A stretch of 64,000 nt of DNA from Paramesorhizobium sp049065735 (GCF_049065735.1 NZ_JBAKHD010000005.1:248001-312000), one strand, 5' to 3'; shown: positions 16,861-25,255, numbered from the stretch's first letter. Numbers and translations are program-made. Notes: a model not told the origin generated them from the sequence alone.

Positions 16861-16896
16861 AAAAGCCCGGACGCTATGCCGGGCTTTTCCTTTTTG
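16861..16896 (+). terminator. Rho-independent terminator of metF
   Basis: AAAAGCCCGG (16861-16870) pairs with CCGGGCTTTT (16879-16888), followed by CCTTTTTG. It begins 5 bp after the metF stop. Confidence 0.9.
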
Positions 16897-16950
16897 TTTC
16901 CCAAGGGGATTGAGGACCCTCGACCCGCAGTCTCCGCCTCTCCCGTTAGC

Positions 16951-16991
16951 AGCATTTGTGCGACGCCAGGCTTCGCCTGACTGCAAATGCT
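16951..16991. terminator. Two-part hairpin at the 3' end of the 28-codon gene
   Basis: AGCATTTG (16951-16958) pairs with CAAATGCT (16984-16991), and inside it CAGGC-TTC-GCCTG pairs perfectly. The right arm touches the TGA of the minus-strand microprotein gene (16991-16993), so on that strand it follows the stop directly. No long U-tract. Confidence 0.5.
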
Positions 16992-17077
16992 CAGGGGATG
17001 AGGCCCATTACCATCGCACCCAAAAATGCGAACGCTGCACAGATCATCAGGACATTCAGCGAACGTGTAAGTCCCAT
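16991..17077 (-). CDS. Hypothetical membrane microprotein (28 residues)
   Basis: The minus-strand frame reads MGLTRSLNVLMICAAFAFLG then AMVMGLIP and a stop. Residues 6-27 form a single hydrophobic helix. AGGAGG lies 6 nt before the ATG, which is one of the best ribosome sites in the window, and a hairpin follows the stop, so all parts of a gene are present. Similar very short one-helix proteins occur in Rhizobiales genomes as unnamed hypotheticals. It is too short for most gene callers. Function unknown. Confidence 0.65.
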   Translation of the reverse strand: MGLTRSLNVLMICAAFAFLGAMVMGLIP

Positions 17078-17566
17078 CGGTCTGCCTCCTTTCAGACGCC
17101 GCGGCTCCTTGCGGCGTTGGGTTAACGAGGGGGAATCTATGCCCAGTCGAGCCATAAAAAAAGCGGAATTCGTGTTGCCAAATAGCGACGATGGGGAAAA
17201 TTTTTCGTTTTATAGAGCTAAATTATTGAAAAACAACGTTTACTTCAGGTGTTCACTTTTTGTGAACCGTAGCCTCCAGGCGGCCGAAAATCCGAATTTT
17301 GCCATTTTCGAATATGCTTGCCTTCGCTTGTGTTGGAGGCAGGTCGCGACGACTCAGATGACAGTCCCGTGACGGCTCTTTTAAGCACTTCGTAATACAC
17401 ATTGCCTAAAAACCGGCATGAACGGCGCGCGGCCACCGGCATGTCTTCTCTCCAAACATGCGGCAGATCAATTGCAACGGTAGCAGCGCGAGGCATGATG
17501 CCGTCCTGCCAAGCCGACTTCCCATCGGCATGTCTCATGTCCCACCCGTTTCATGGCTTTTCAGGC
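17078..17566. other. Intergenic region upstream of the GGDEF-EAL gene
   Basis: No convincing gene is seen in this 489-bp stretch. It carries a small GTTCAC-TTTTT-GTGAAC hairpin at 17251-17267 within an AT-rich segment (17155-17270) that probably holds promoters for the minus-strand microprotein and for the plus-strand c-di-GMP gene. An open frame in phase with the GGDEF-EAL gene extends to 17402, but its translated part lacks typical coding character and no ribosome site is clear. Confidence 0.5.
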
Positions 17567-20038
17567 ATGTCTCAATCCCGGATCGAAACAACCCCGTCAC
17601 CGGCTGAGGAAGCGATCGATATCCCGACGGAGTTCGACGATGTGCGCTATATGCTGCATTGCTGGCAGGCGGCGCGCATCAACACGTCGCTGCCCTCCTA
17701 TGAGGATTTCACGCTCGGCAATATGGGGCGCTTTGCCGATGAGATCGCGGTGATTCATTGCCTGCCGGGCAAGCCCGCGCGGATGCTGCGCGCCGGCAAA
17801 AGGGTGCGCTCTATCATCCGTCTCGGCGAGGGGGCGGTCGATTTTCTGGATGTCCCTTATGTCTTCCGACAGGCCATCGCTTCGGCCATCGGCCGCTCGC
17901 GCCTTGCCGGCAGCCCCAGCCTTGCGCTCTGCCGCTGGCTGATCGAGAACAAGGTCTCGACGGTGGAGATCGTGGCCTTTCCGCTTTCCTGCCGGTGGAG
18001 CGGGGAATATTTCCTGGTCATGACACGCCCGCGCAAGGCGCAGTTGAATCTGCCGCGGCTGCTGATCGACGCCTCGCAGCAGGGTATTCTCGGTCTCTCT
18101 CCGGTGCCGGGCGAGGACGGGATGCCGCGCGATTTCTTCGTCCTCAGCATCAACGAGGCCGCCGCGCGCTTCCTCGGAGGCGAGCCGGAGCATTTGCAAT
18201 TCACGCTTCTCTCTCAGGCCTGTTCACGCCTCGGCATCGTGACGCCTCAGCCGATGCTGCGCGCGGCGCTGGGCGCGCCGGTCGAGCCGTTCGAGCTGAC
18301 CTATGAGCTGCACGGCAATCCGCTGGCGCTGCAGGCCGGGGTGAATTTTGCCGACGGCATTCTCGTGGTGACGCTGACCGATATCCGCGAGTTCAAATCC
18401 CGCGTCACGCTGTTCCGCTCGCTCTTCGACGACAATCCGGCGCCGATGTATGTGCGCGCCCATGGCGAGGAGGGCTTTCTCAATGTAAACGAGGCCGCGC
18501 TCAGGCTCTACGGCTATGAGAGAGAGGCCTTTCTCAAGCTGAGCGTGGCGGACCTGTCGATCGAAGGATCCGAGGAGGATGCCGCGTCGTCGGCGGCGGG
18601 GCTGAAGCATCGCACCGCCGATGGTCGAACCCTCGATATCATCGAATATACGAGCGAGGTGATGGTCGAGGGCAGGCCCGCAACGCTCTCGACCATCATG
18701 GACATTACCGAGCGCCGCCGCGCGGAGGCGCATGTCACCTATCTCGCCCATCACGATCCGCTGACCGGCGCGGCGAACCGTACGGTCTTCACCCGCGAAA
18801 TCGAGCGGGCGGCGGCGAAGCTTGCCGATGGCGGGCGGGCCTTCGGCGTGCTGATGGTCGATCTCGACGATTTCAAGCTGGTCAACGATACGCTCGGCCA
18901 TGCGGCGGGCGACGCGGTGCTGGTGGAAGTGACGAAGCGGCTGAAAAAGCGGCTGCGCGAGGGAGATATCGTGGCGCGGCTGGGCGGCGACGAGTTTGCC
19001 GTGCTTGCGCCGGGGCTTGAATCGCGCGAGCAGATCGAGGTGCTCGCGCGCCGCATCAGCCAGGAATTGGCGCTGATATCGAGTGTGGAGGGATGCCCGG
19101 TGCGCATCGGCGCCAGCATCGGCGGTGCGGTGGCCCCGGCGGACGCGACCGAGGCGGACGATTTGCTGCGCTGCGCCGACCTTGCCCTTTACCGCGCCAA
19201 GGGTTCGCTGAAAGGCGAAGTGCGGTTTTTCGAGCCGGAGATGGATGCGCAGGTCTCGAACCGCCGCGCGCTGGAAATGGATTTGCGCAATGCCGACCCG
19301 GCCGAGCAGTTCGAAGCGCACTTCCAGCCGATCATCTCGGTGCAGACAGGAAAATTATGCGGCTTCGAGGCGCTGATGCGCTGGCGGCATCCCTCACGCG
19401 GCATGGTGTCTCCGGGCGAGTTCATTCCCATCGCAGAGGAAACGGGGCAGGTGGACCGGCTCGGGCGCTGGATGCTGCGCGAAGCCTGCTGTCAGGCCGC
19501 TTCATGGCCGGACCCGCTGATGGTGGCGGTGAACGTCTCCCCGGTGCAGTTCCGCAGCGGTGGCCTGTTCGAAGCGATCGACGAGGCGCTCCGCTTAAGC
19601 GGGCTCGCACCAGCGCGGCTCGAAATCGAAATCACCGAATCGGTGCTGCTCGACGACAGCGCCGACAATCTGGCCTTGCTGCGCCAATTGCGCGACCGCG
19701 GCGTGCGCATTGCGCTCGATGATTTTGGCACCGGCTATTCCAGCCTGCATTATCTGAAGCAGTTCCCGTTCAACCGGCTCAAGATCGACCGCTCCTTCGT
19801 GCGCGAGATCGAGAACAGCCCGGAATCTCTCGCCATCGTCCGCGCGATCATCGGGCTCGGCGCGAGCCTCGGTATCGACACCACGGCGGAAGGCGTGGAA
19901 ACCGCCGCTCAGCTCGAAACGCTGCGGGCGGAACAGTGCGGAGAGCTGCAAGGCTTCCTGTTCAGCCCGCCGGTCGCGCCCGGCAATGTAGGCGCGATTA
20001 TCGGCGCGTTCTTCGGTGAGGAGAAGAAGGTGGCGTGA
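17567..20038 (+). CDS. PAS-GGDEF-EAL bifunctional cyclic-di-GMP enzyme
   Basis: 823 residues from the ATG at 17567. The N-terminal 250 residues form a PAS-like sensory region of uncertain type, then a PAS domain (about 290-390, LFRSLFDDNPAPMYVRAHGEEGF), GGDEF (motif 473-477, LGGDEFAV) and EAL (E601, FEALMRW; DDFGTGYSS near 720). The allosteric I-site RxxD is present at 464-467, five residues before GGDEF. Both catalytic cores look intact, so synthesis and hydrolysis are possible. No transmembrane segment is seen, so it is probably cytoplasmic. Start codons at 17537 and 17402 (TTG) are alternatives. A perfect 14-bp hairpin follows the stop. Confidence 0.92.
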   Translation: MSQSRIETTPSPAEEAIDIPTEFDDVRYMLHCWQAARINTSLPSYEDFTLGNMGRFADEIAVIHCLPGKPARMLRAGKRVRSIIRLGEGAVDFLDVPYVFRQAIASAIGRSRLAGSPSLALCRWLIENKVSTVEIVAFPLSCRWSGEYFLVMTRPRKAQLNLPRLLIDASQQGILGLSPVPGEDGMPRDFFVLSINEAAARFLGGEPEHLQFTLLSQACSRLGIVTPQPMLRAALGAPVEPFELTYELHGNPLALQAGVNFADGILVVTLTDIREFKSRVTLFRSLFDDNPAPMYVRAHGEEGFLNVNEAALRLYGYEREAFLKLSVADLSIEGSEEDAASSAAGLKHRTADGRTLDIIEYTSEVMVEGRPATLSTIMDITERRRAEAHVTYLAHHDPLTGAANRTVFTREIERAAAKLADGGRAFGVLMVDLDDFKLVNDTLGHAAGDAVLVEVTKRLKKRLREGDIVARLGGDEFAVLAPGLESREQIEVLARRISQELALISSVEGCPVRIGASIGGAVAPADATEADDLLRCADLALYRAKGSLKGEVRFFEPEMDAQVSNRRALEMDLRNADPAEQFEAHFQPIISVQTGKLCGFEALMRWRHPSRGMVSPGEFIPIAEETGQVDRLGRWMLREACCQAASWPDPLMVAVNVSPVQFRSGGLFEAIDEALRLSGLAPARLEIEITESVLLDDSADNLALLRQLRDRGVRIALDDFGTGYSSLHYLKQFPFNRLKIDRSFVREIENSPESLAIVRAIIGLGASLGIDTTAEGVETAAQLETLRAEQCGELQGFLFSPPVAPGNVGAIIGAFFGEEKKVA

Positions 20039-20043
20039 GACTA

Positions 20044-20077
20044 AGAGTGAGATAGCGCAAGACCGCTATCTCACTCT
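20044..20077. terminator. Perfect 14-bp hairpin between convergent genes
   Basis: AGAGTGAGATAGCG (20044-20057) and CGCTATCTCACTCT (20064-20077) pair without mismatch around a 6-nt loop. It sits 6 bp after the GGDEF-EAL stop and 8 bp before the end of the minus-strand transglycosylase, so it can serve both. There is no U-tract on either strand. Confidence 0.65.
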
Positions 20078-20084
20078 AGCTGAT

Positions 20085-21314
20085 TTAAAGCTTGTTCAGC
20101 AATTCCACCGTCGGCCAGGAATCCGCAGGCATTCCCAAGCGTAGTTGCTCGGCGCGGACGGCGTCGCGGGTGGCTACGCCGAAGACGCCGTCGATCTTGC
20201 CCATGTCGTAGCCGCGCGCGGCGAGCTTGGTCTGCAATTCCTTCATCTGGTCGGTGGTGAGGCCGGGATCGGGATTGCCCAGCTCGAATGCGGGGGCGCC
20301 GGCGAGGCGGGTGGCGAAATAGGCGACGGTGGTCGCGTAGACGATCGACTTGTTCCACTCCACGAACACATCGAAATTCGGGTAGGAGAGGAAGGCGGGG
20401 CCCTTGCGACCCATCGGCAGGAGCAGGGAGGCGTTGCCGTCATCGGGGCCGAGCGGGCCGTTCATGCCTTCCACGCCCCAGGCGGCCCATTTGGAATGGG
20501 GGAGGCGGTTGGTGCGGATCGCCTGCTCCCAGGGCAGGTCTTTCGTCAGCTTGACCTCTTCGAGCCAGGGCTGGCCCTTCTGCCAGCCGAGATCGCGTAT
20601 CATCCGCGCCGCCGTCATGATGACGTCAGGCACGCTGTTCTTCAGGTCGACGCGCCCGTCGCCATCGCCATCCACGCCGCGCTCGAGATAATCGAGCGGC
20701 AGCATCTGCATTTGGCCGATCTCGCCGGCCCATGCGCCTGTCGTCTGCGCGTTGACGACGCCGGTGTCGAAGAGCTTCAGCAGCGCGATCAATTGCGGCC
20801 GGAAAAGCTCCGGCCTGCGGCAATCATGGGCAAGGGTCACGAGCGCATTCAGCGTGTCGAAATTGCCCTGGATGGCGCCATAGTCGGTCTCCAGGCCCCA
20901 GAAGGCAGCGATGACCGGGCCGGGAACGCCATAGGTATCTTCGGCCTTTTTGAAGACATCGGCATATTTGACGAGCATTTCGCGGCCCTTCTTGAGCCGC
21001 GCGTCGGAGATGAGCTTGCGCGAGAAGTCGGCGAAGGTCTGGTTGAAGGTCGCGCCCTGCGAGCGGTCGCGGCCAAGCACCCGGTCATCGATCTGCGCCT
21101 TATAAAGCTCGCTGATGCCCTTCTCGCCCACGCCATCGGCGCGCGCTTCGGCGGCGACGCCATCGAGCCAGGTTTTCAGGTCGCCGCCACAGGCGGCCTG
21201 CGGTGCGACCGTTCCCTGGGCCGGAACGGCAGGGGAGGCCGGGGCTTGCTGTGCGCTAGCCAGCGCAGTGGAGGCAAGGAACGATGCTGCCAGCAGCAGG
21301 GCGGTTTTCTTCAT
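20085..21314 (-). CDS. Lytic murein transglycosylase, MltB family with peptidoglycan-binding domain
   Basis: 409 residues. Signal peptide MKKTALLLAASFLASTALAS, then an SLT_2 domain (about 45-335) with the catalytic glutamate in AAFWGLETDYGAIQGNF and the GEIGQMQMLPLDYLERGVDGDGDGRVDL motif, and a C-terminal PG_binding_1 domain (GLTTDQMKELQTKLAARGYD...). It cleaves the MurNAc-GlcNAc bond with 1,6-anhydro product formation in the periplasm. A second murein hydrolase gene (GH25) lies about 127 bp upstream on the same strand. Alternative names for this family include MltB/Slt35. Confidence 0.93.
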   Translation of the reverse strand: MKKTALLLAASFLASTALASAQQAPASPAVPAQGTVAPQAACGGDLKTWLDGVAAEARADGVGEKGISELYKAQIDDRVLGRDRSQGATFNQTFADFSRKLISDARLKKGREMLVKYADVFKKAEDTYGVPGPVIAAFWGLETDYGAIQGNFDTLNALVTLAHDCRRPELFRPQLIALLKLFDTGVVNAQTTGAWAGEIGQMQMLPLDYLERGVDGDGDGRVDLKNSVPDVIMTAARMIRDLGWQKGQPWLEEVKLTKDLPWEQAIRTNRLPHSKWAAWGVEGMNGPLGPDDGNASLLLPMGRKGPAFLSYPNFDVFVEWNKSIVYATTVAYFATRLAGAPAFELGNPDPGLTTDQMKELQTKLAARGYDMGKIDGVFGVATRDAVRAEQLRLGMPADSWPTVELLNKL

Positions 21315-21441
21315 TTCCTAAACTTCTTTCCGGCATTGCTTTTTCGCTAAAAGCACGATGCGCGCAAATGAGACAATTCTGGGGCTCGCTTCTGCCCCAT
21401 CACGGCGCGGAAATGAAGTAAAAGTTGTGTGGCTGTGCTTT

Positions 21442-22263
21442 TTAGTGCTTCCGGCGCCCTTCGACCACCGCGCGCCATTCCTCCGGGGAGCCGGCGAAGA
21501 CGTTGATGTCGGCGTCGCCCTCGATGCCGGGCACCTTGCCGGTTCCGGTATATTGCCAGAACGTCCAGGGATGCTCGCCATAGCGCTCGCTGGGGTGGCC
21601 AGCGACCGAGCGCAGCCAGAAAGGATAGCCCTTTATGCGGTGGAGCTCATTGTCCTCGAAGAAATCGATGGCGGTATAGATGATCGGGCGCTTGCCGTAA
21701 TGCCGCTCGACGGCATCGAGGAAAATCTTCATCTCGCTGCGCACGACTTCCGGCGCGGGGCGGCGCTTGCAGGTGGGCGATTGCGGGTTCCATTCCATGT
21801 CCAGAACCGGCGGCAGCGCGTTCGGATCGCGCGGGACGTTGCGGATGAACCATTGCGCCTGCTCGATGGCCGGGCGGCAGAAATAATAGAAATGGTAGGC
21901 CCCGCGCGGCATGCCGACCGAAGCAGCGGATGCCCAATGATCACGGAAGCGGTCATCCACCCGGTCCCCGCCTTCCGTCGCCTTGATGAAGGCGAAGGAG
22001 ATGCCGCTGTCGCGCACCGTCTTCCAGTCCACCTTGCTCTGATATTTGGACACGTCGGTGCCGTGAACGGCATAGTGCCAGGGCGTCCTGCCCTTCCAGT
22101 CATGCGGATCGCGGTCGCCGAATTTCGGCGCGCGCACGGCGGGATAGGCGAAGGTCGCCTTCCGTTCGATGCTGACCGTCTTCGTCGCCTCCGATAGATC
22201 GTAATCCACCGATGTGCAGGCGGACAAAAGGAGGGACATGAGGACAGGGACGATGCGCTTCAT
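21442..22263 (-). CDS. GH25 family lysozyme, predicted lipoprotein
   Basis: 273 residues. The N terminus MKRIVPVLMSLLLSACTSVD is a lipoprotein signal with lipobox LSAC, so it is probably membrane anchored. GH25 (Cellosyl/Lyc) motifs are VHGTDVSKYQSKVDWKTVR, SFAFIKATEGG, GMPRGAYHFYYF, the catalytic VLDMEW (DxE), RPIIYTAIDFFED and WTFWQYTG. It hydrolyses peptidoglycan beta-1,4 bonds. The ATG at 22263 is chosen because it begins the signal sequence; an upstream in-frame ATG at 22350 lies within an inverted repeat. Confidence 0.92.
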   Translation of the reverse strand: MKRIVPVLMSLLLSACTSVDYDLSEATKTVSIERKATFAYPAVRAPKFGDRDPHDWKGRTPWHYAVHGTDVSKYQSKVDWKTVRDSGISFAFIKATEGGDRVDDRFRDHWASAASVGMPRGAYHFYYFCRPAIEQAQWFIRNVPRDPNALPPVLDMEWNPQSPTCKRRPAPEVVRSEMKIFLDAVERHYGKRPIIYTAIDFFEDNELHRIKGYPFWLRSVAGHPSERYGEHPWTFWQYTGTGKVPGIEGDADINVFAGSPEEWRAVVEGRRKH

Positions 22264-22318
22264 GAACCAAGGCGATAGAGGAAACAGGGTTGATAAAGCG
22301 TTACGTGATTCAGAGAAA

Positions 22319-22365
22319 ATAGCGAATAGTGTATCGCTGATAGCGCCCAACTATTCGCTATCAGC
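22319..22365. repeat. Overlapping inverted repeats able to form two exclusive hairpins
   Basis: Hairpin A pairs ATAGCGAATAGT (22319-22330) with 22350-22361 without mismatch. Hairpin B pairs GCTGATAGCG (22336-22345) with 22356-22365. They share 22356-22361 and cannot coexist. The region overlaps the last codons of btaB and leads toward the GH25 gene on the same strand, so it may terminate or attenuate btaAB readthrough. Confidence 0.6.
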
Positions 22366-23025
22366 TTTTCGCTTGACGACGGATATCCAGGCAAATCCGC
22401 GATAGAGAATGCGCGCCTGGGCGAGAGCCTGCGTCTGCGCGGCGATATTGCCCGCCACCTGGAAAAGATCGTTCCGGGGGGTGACGTGGAACCATTCAAG
22501 CCACTGATAGAGCGCGGCGCGGAACCAGCGGGGCAGCCTCGCGCAATCGCCGAAATCGACGATGTGGAGTTCGCCGCCGGGAGCAAGGTGCGCCACGGCC
22601 TCGCGCATCACCGCCTGCCATTGGGGGATCATCGAGACGGCGTAGGAGATAAAGATGCGGTCGAAATCCTTGCGTCCGAAGAGGGTTTGCGGGTCGAAGC
22701 TTGCGGCGTCGGCATGGGCGAGGCGCACTTTGCCTTCTATGCCGGCACGTTCCACCGCCTTTTGCGCCGTGTCGAGCATTTCATGCGAAATATCAATGCC
22801 ATAGAGTTGGCTATTGGGGAAATGATTCATCGTCTTGATGAGATTTCTGCCCGTGCCGCAACCGATTTCCAGCACGCTGCCGCCTTGGGGAACGCGCAGC
22901 GAGGCGATCATCTCATCGCGGCCGAGAAGATAGTATTTGCGCGTCGCGTCATAGACATGGCGCTGACGGCGATAGACGCGGTCCATCAGGCTGCCGTGAT
23001 CGATTGCCTTCGCCTTGCCGAACAT
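22351..23025 (-). CDS. btaB: Diacylglyceryl-homoserine N-methyltransferase (betaine lipid synthesis)
   Basis: 224-residue class I methyltransferase. Motif I is VLEIGCGTGRNLIKTMN, followed by LYGIDISHEMLDTAQKA, ISYAVSMIPQWQAVMREAV and LHIVDFGDCARLPRWFRAALYQWLEWFHVTPRNDL. BtaB adds three methyl groups to diacylglyceryl-homoserine to make DGTS, a phosphorus-free betaine lipid of the membrane. Its ATG lies 1 nt after the btaA stop, so the two are co-translated. The stop codon falls within an inverted repeat. The call is strengthened by the neighbouring btaA. Confidence 0.9.
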   Translation of the reverse strand: MFGKAKAIDHGSLMDRVYRRQRHVYDATRKYYLLGRDEMIASLRVPQGGSVLEIGCGTGRNLIKTMNHFPNSQLYGIDISHEMLDTAQKAVERAGIEGKVRLAHADAASFDPQTLFGRKDFDRIFISYAVSMIPQWQAVMREAVAHLAPGGELHIVDFGDCARLPRWFRAALYQWLEWFHVTPRNDLFQVAGNIAAQTQALAQARILYRGFAWISVVKRKADSE

Positions 23026-23026
23026 A

Positions 23027-24271
23027 TCAGCCGTCTTTCAGGACATAGAGATGGAAGCCGCCATAAATCGACGAGCGGTCGCGGGCGTGGAGTTCGCGCG
23101 ACTGTTCTTCGCGATAGTCCCAGCGGTCGAGAATGGCGGGATCGACACGGCCGGGCAGGATGCTGGGCTCGGCGGCGGTGCGGAAGATGACGCGCGCGCC
23201 AGACGCGGCGGTGCGGGTAATTTCACGCCAGAGATCATTGAGCTGGGTGTCGTTCATCCAGTCCTGTGCATCAAGGAGGATGAAGCGGTCAACCGAGGCA
23301 TCGGGCTTCGCCGCGAGCAGTTCGGTGTAGGAGGCGTTGACGACGCTCATGCGGCCGACGCGCGCGCGCACCTTCTCGAAATTGGCGCGGGAAAGATAAG
23401 GCGGAAGCGGACCGGTTTCGGCGTCCTCGCTATAGCCGCGCCCGAAGGCCTGCCAGGCAAAATAATTCTCGTTCAGCGGAAAACCGCAGGCGAGTTTTTC
23501 CAGCCGGCTGCGCAGGATGGTGGCCATGTCGCCATTGCCTGAAGTGGCCAGCGCATCATATTGCTGCGGCGGAATGCCGAGGCCGAACAGGGAGGATTTA
23601 CGGGCCGTGGCCCAGCGGATCATGCGCTTGTCGAAAAGCGGGGCGATGGCGGTATCGAAGAAGCTGCGCTGCTCCTCGATGGTACGGGCTTTCAGCATAT
23701 CGCGCGGGTCGATGCCATAGAGGCGGGCGACGCGGTGGCCCATGCCGATGAAGATGCCGAGCAGGCCGTGGCGGTAGAGATCACGCCAGAAGATGGAGAT
23801 GCGGCGGCGGCCCGAGAGCATCCGCTTTTCCCAATAGGCGCGGCTTTGCGCGTCGAGATGGGGACGGAGAAAGCGCTGATAGGCCTGCCAGTTGGTCTTA
23901 TCGTCCGCCGTGCCGTAGAAGCGGTAAAAGGCGTCATAGTTGGGCAGGCGGGCGAGGGCGGTGAGCTTCAGCCGGTTGAAGGCGACGTGCGCCGGGTTCA
24001 GGTCGACCGCCTCGATGCTTGCGGGATCGGCGGTGAGGTAAGAAAGCGCATTGCAGCCGCCCGATGCGATGGTGACGATGCGATGGCCGGGGCCGATCTC
24101 GAGCGCCTCCATGTCGACTTCCGGATCTTCCCAGATCTGCGGATAGACCAGACCCTTGAAGAGATGGGCGAAGAGCCGTTCGGAAAGGCCGGCGCGGGAG
24201 AAGAGCGAATTGCGCTGCATCGCGCGCTTCACCTTTTCGTTGCCGGCCTGCTTGGTCCTGATTGCGGGCAT
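23027..24271 (-). CDS. btaA: SAM:diacylglycerol 3-amino-3-carboxypropyltransferase (betaine lipid synthesis)
   Basis: 414-residue member of the DUF3419/BtaA family. FAHLFKGLVYPQIWEDPEVDMEAL, IVTIASGGCNALSYLTADPASIEAVDLNPAH, GIPPQQYDAL and DRFILLDAQDWMND are family landmarks. It moves the aminocarboxypropyl group of SAM to diacylglycerol, the first step to DGTS. In Sinorhizobium meliloti btaAB is induced by PhoB under phosphate limitation (established knowledge); here a PHO-box-like direct repeat lies 53-70 bp upstream. The ATG at 24271 is used; an in-frame ATG at codon 18 is an alternative. Confidence 0.93.
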   Translation of the reverse strand: MPAIRTKQAGNEKVKRAMQRNSLFSRAGLSERLFAHLFKGLVYPQIWEDPEVDMEALEIGPGHRIVTIASGGCNALSYLTADPASIEAVDLNPAHVAFNRLKLTALARLPNYDAFYRFYGTADDKTNWQAYQRFLRPHLDAQSRAYWEKRMLSGRRRISIFWRDLYRHGLLGIFIGMGHRVARLYGIDPRDMLKARTIEEQRSFFDTAIAPLFDKRMIRWATARKSSLFGLGIPPQQYDALATSGNGDMATILRSRLEKLACGFPLNENYFAWQAFGRGYSEDAETGPLPPYLSRANFEKVRARVGRMSVVNASYTELLAAKPDASVDRFILLDAQDWMNDTQLNDLWREITRTAASGARVIFRTAAEPSILPGRVDPAILDRWDYREEQSRELHARDRSSIYGGFHLYVLKDG

Positions 24272-24323
24272 GGAGCGCGAATCCCTTGCGTTTGGGAGAT
24301 TTCGCTCCGCCTAGCATCCGCAT

Positions 24324-24341
24324 GTAACAATGCCGTGACTA
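24324..24341 (-). promoter_or_regulatory. PHO-box-like direct repeat upstream of btaA
   Basis: On the minus strand TAGTCAC and TTGTTAC lie 11 bp apart, the spacing of rhizobial PHO boxes (CTGTCAT-N4-CTGTCAT). The match to the consensus is partial. The edge of a 150-bp inverted-repeat element touches its distal half. Confidence 0.4.
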
Positions 24342-24488
24342 GGGTGTGTTGATATTCAGGTGAGGGCGGGCTGCAAATGGCGTCTTTCTGCGCTTCCGGT
24401 GCATATGTACTGAAGTACACTCCGCTCCGGTTCTCGAAAATCACCATTTTCGCCTCGCCCTGACCTGGATCTCAACACACCTTAGTCC
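24337..24488. mobile_element. 152-bp terminal inverted repeat element (MITE-like/palindromic repeat)
   Basis: The ends GACTAGGGTGTGTTGA and GACTAAGGTGTGTTGA (from the other strand) open arms of about 33 bp that agree at roughly 83%, continuing into AGGGCGG/AGGGCGAGG. The interior contains another fold around ATGTACTGAAGTACA. Structure resembles the palindromic repeats scattered in Brucella/Ochrobactrum chromosomes, though I cannot confirm copy number or family name. It sits between btaA and the SPW protein gene, with no coding content. Confidence 0.6.
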
Positions 24489-24545
24489 AGGTGGATAGCC
24501 GCCGGAACCGAAGCTCCGGCGGCCTATTCGGGTTTCCCCGGCACG

Positions 24546-24920
24546 TTATGTTCCGAACCGGCGCTTGCGGTCCTGCCATAGCTGCAGCGCGGCGATGGCG
24601 ACGATGATGACGCCTAGCGCGACATGCCAGGTGCGAAGCGGATCCGAATAATCGAAGGCGAAGGGTGAAGCGATCACCCACAGGCCCGCGAGAAAGACCA
24701 GCACCTCCTGCCAGCGGCGCAGCCGGGCCACTTCCATGATGCCGCAAGCCGTGACGAAGGCGCCCGCAAGCATGGTGTTGATGACGACTTCTATCTTGTC
24801 GGTTGCGGGGAAGAACAGCGATGAAAGGAAAATGATGGCCCCGAGAGCCATGATGGCATTATCCTCCCAGCCACGGTGCTGAATCAGTCCCGGGCGGCCT
24901 ACAGGGTTGGTCATAGCCAT
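24546..24920 (-). CDS. SPW repeat-containing membrane protein
   Basis: 124 residues with four hydrophobic helices. WEDNAIMALGAIIFLSSLFFPA and RWQEVLVFLAGLWVIASPFAFDYSDPLRTWHVALGVIIVAIAALQLWQD are two copies of the SPW motif (here WVIASPFAF). Such proteins are small inner membrane proteins without a known activity. A weak AGGAGG (GGAGGAT) lies before the ATG. The neighbours do not suggest a role. Confidence 0.8.
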   Translation of the reverse strand: MAMTNPVGRPGLIQHRGWEDNAIMALGAIIFLSSLFFPATDKIEVVINTMLAGAFVTACGIMEVARLRRWQEVLVFLAGLWVIASPFAFDYSDPLRTWHVALGVIIVAIAALQLWQDRKRRFGT

Positions 24921-24930
24921 GATTAAATCC

Positions 24931-25255
24931 TCCTTCAGGCTACGTTATGCGTAACCGGATATCCGTGAGGAGGTTCTGTGCGTGAGGCCCGAACTCCTCA
25001 GCGGATGTTCGTACGCACGGCTCGCATTTTGCCGGAATATCGCCTTTTATGCAATGATTTCAGGGCAAAAGCCGGTAACGATGGCTTGATGGGTCCGTTT
25101 TTGCGATCGCTCCGCCAAAATCGGCATAAGTAGGGCTGTGTAACGGCATGTAACGCAAGTTGACAGGAACTTTCCACGATATTGCCCGTTTTCCCGATGA
25201 GGTTCTCTGTCCGTGGGGACTTATTTGATAACCCGGGATGATAAAGGAGAGTACT
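24931..25255. other. Intergenic region between the SPW gene and a small lipoprotein
   Basis: No coding sequence is supported. A GTTA-TGC-GTAAC minihairpin (about 24944-24955) and a TGAGGAGGTTC...GAACTCCTCA inverted pair (24966-24999 region) are present, likely part of divergent promoters. The rest shows no clear structure. Confidence 0.4.
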
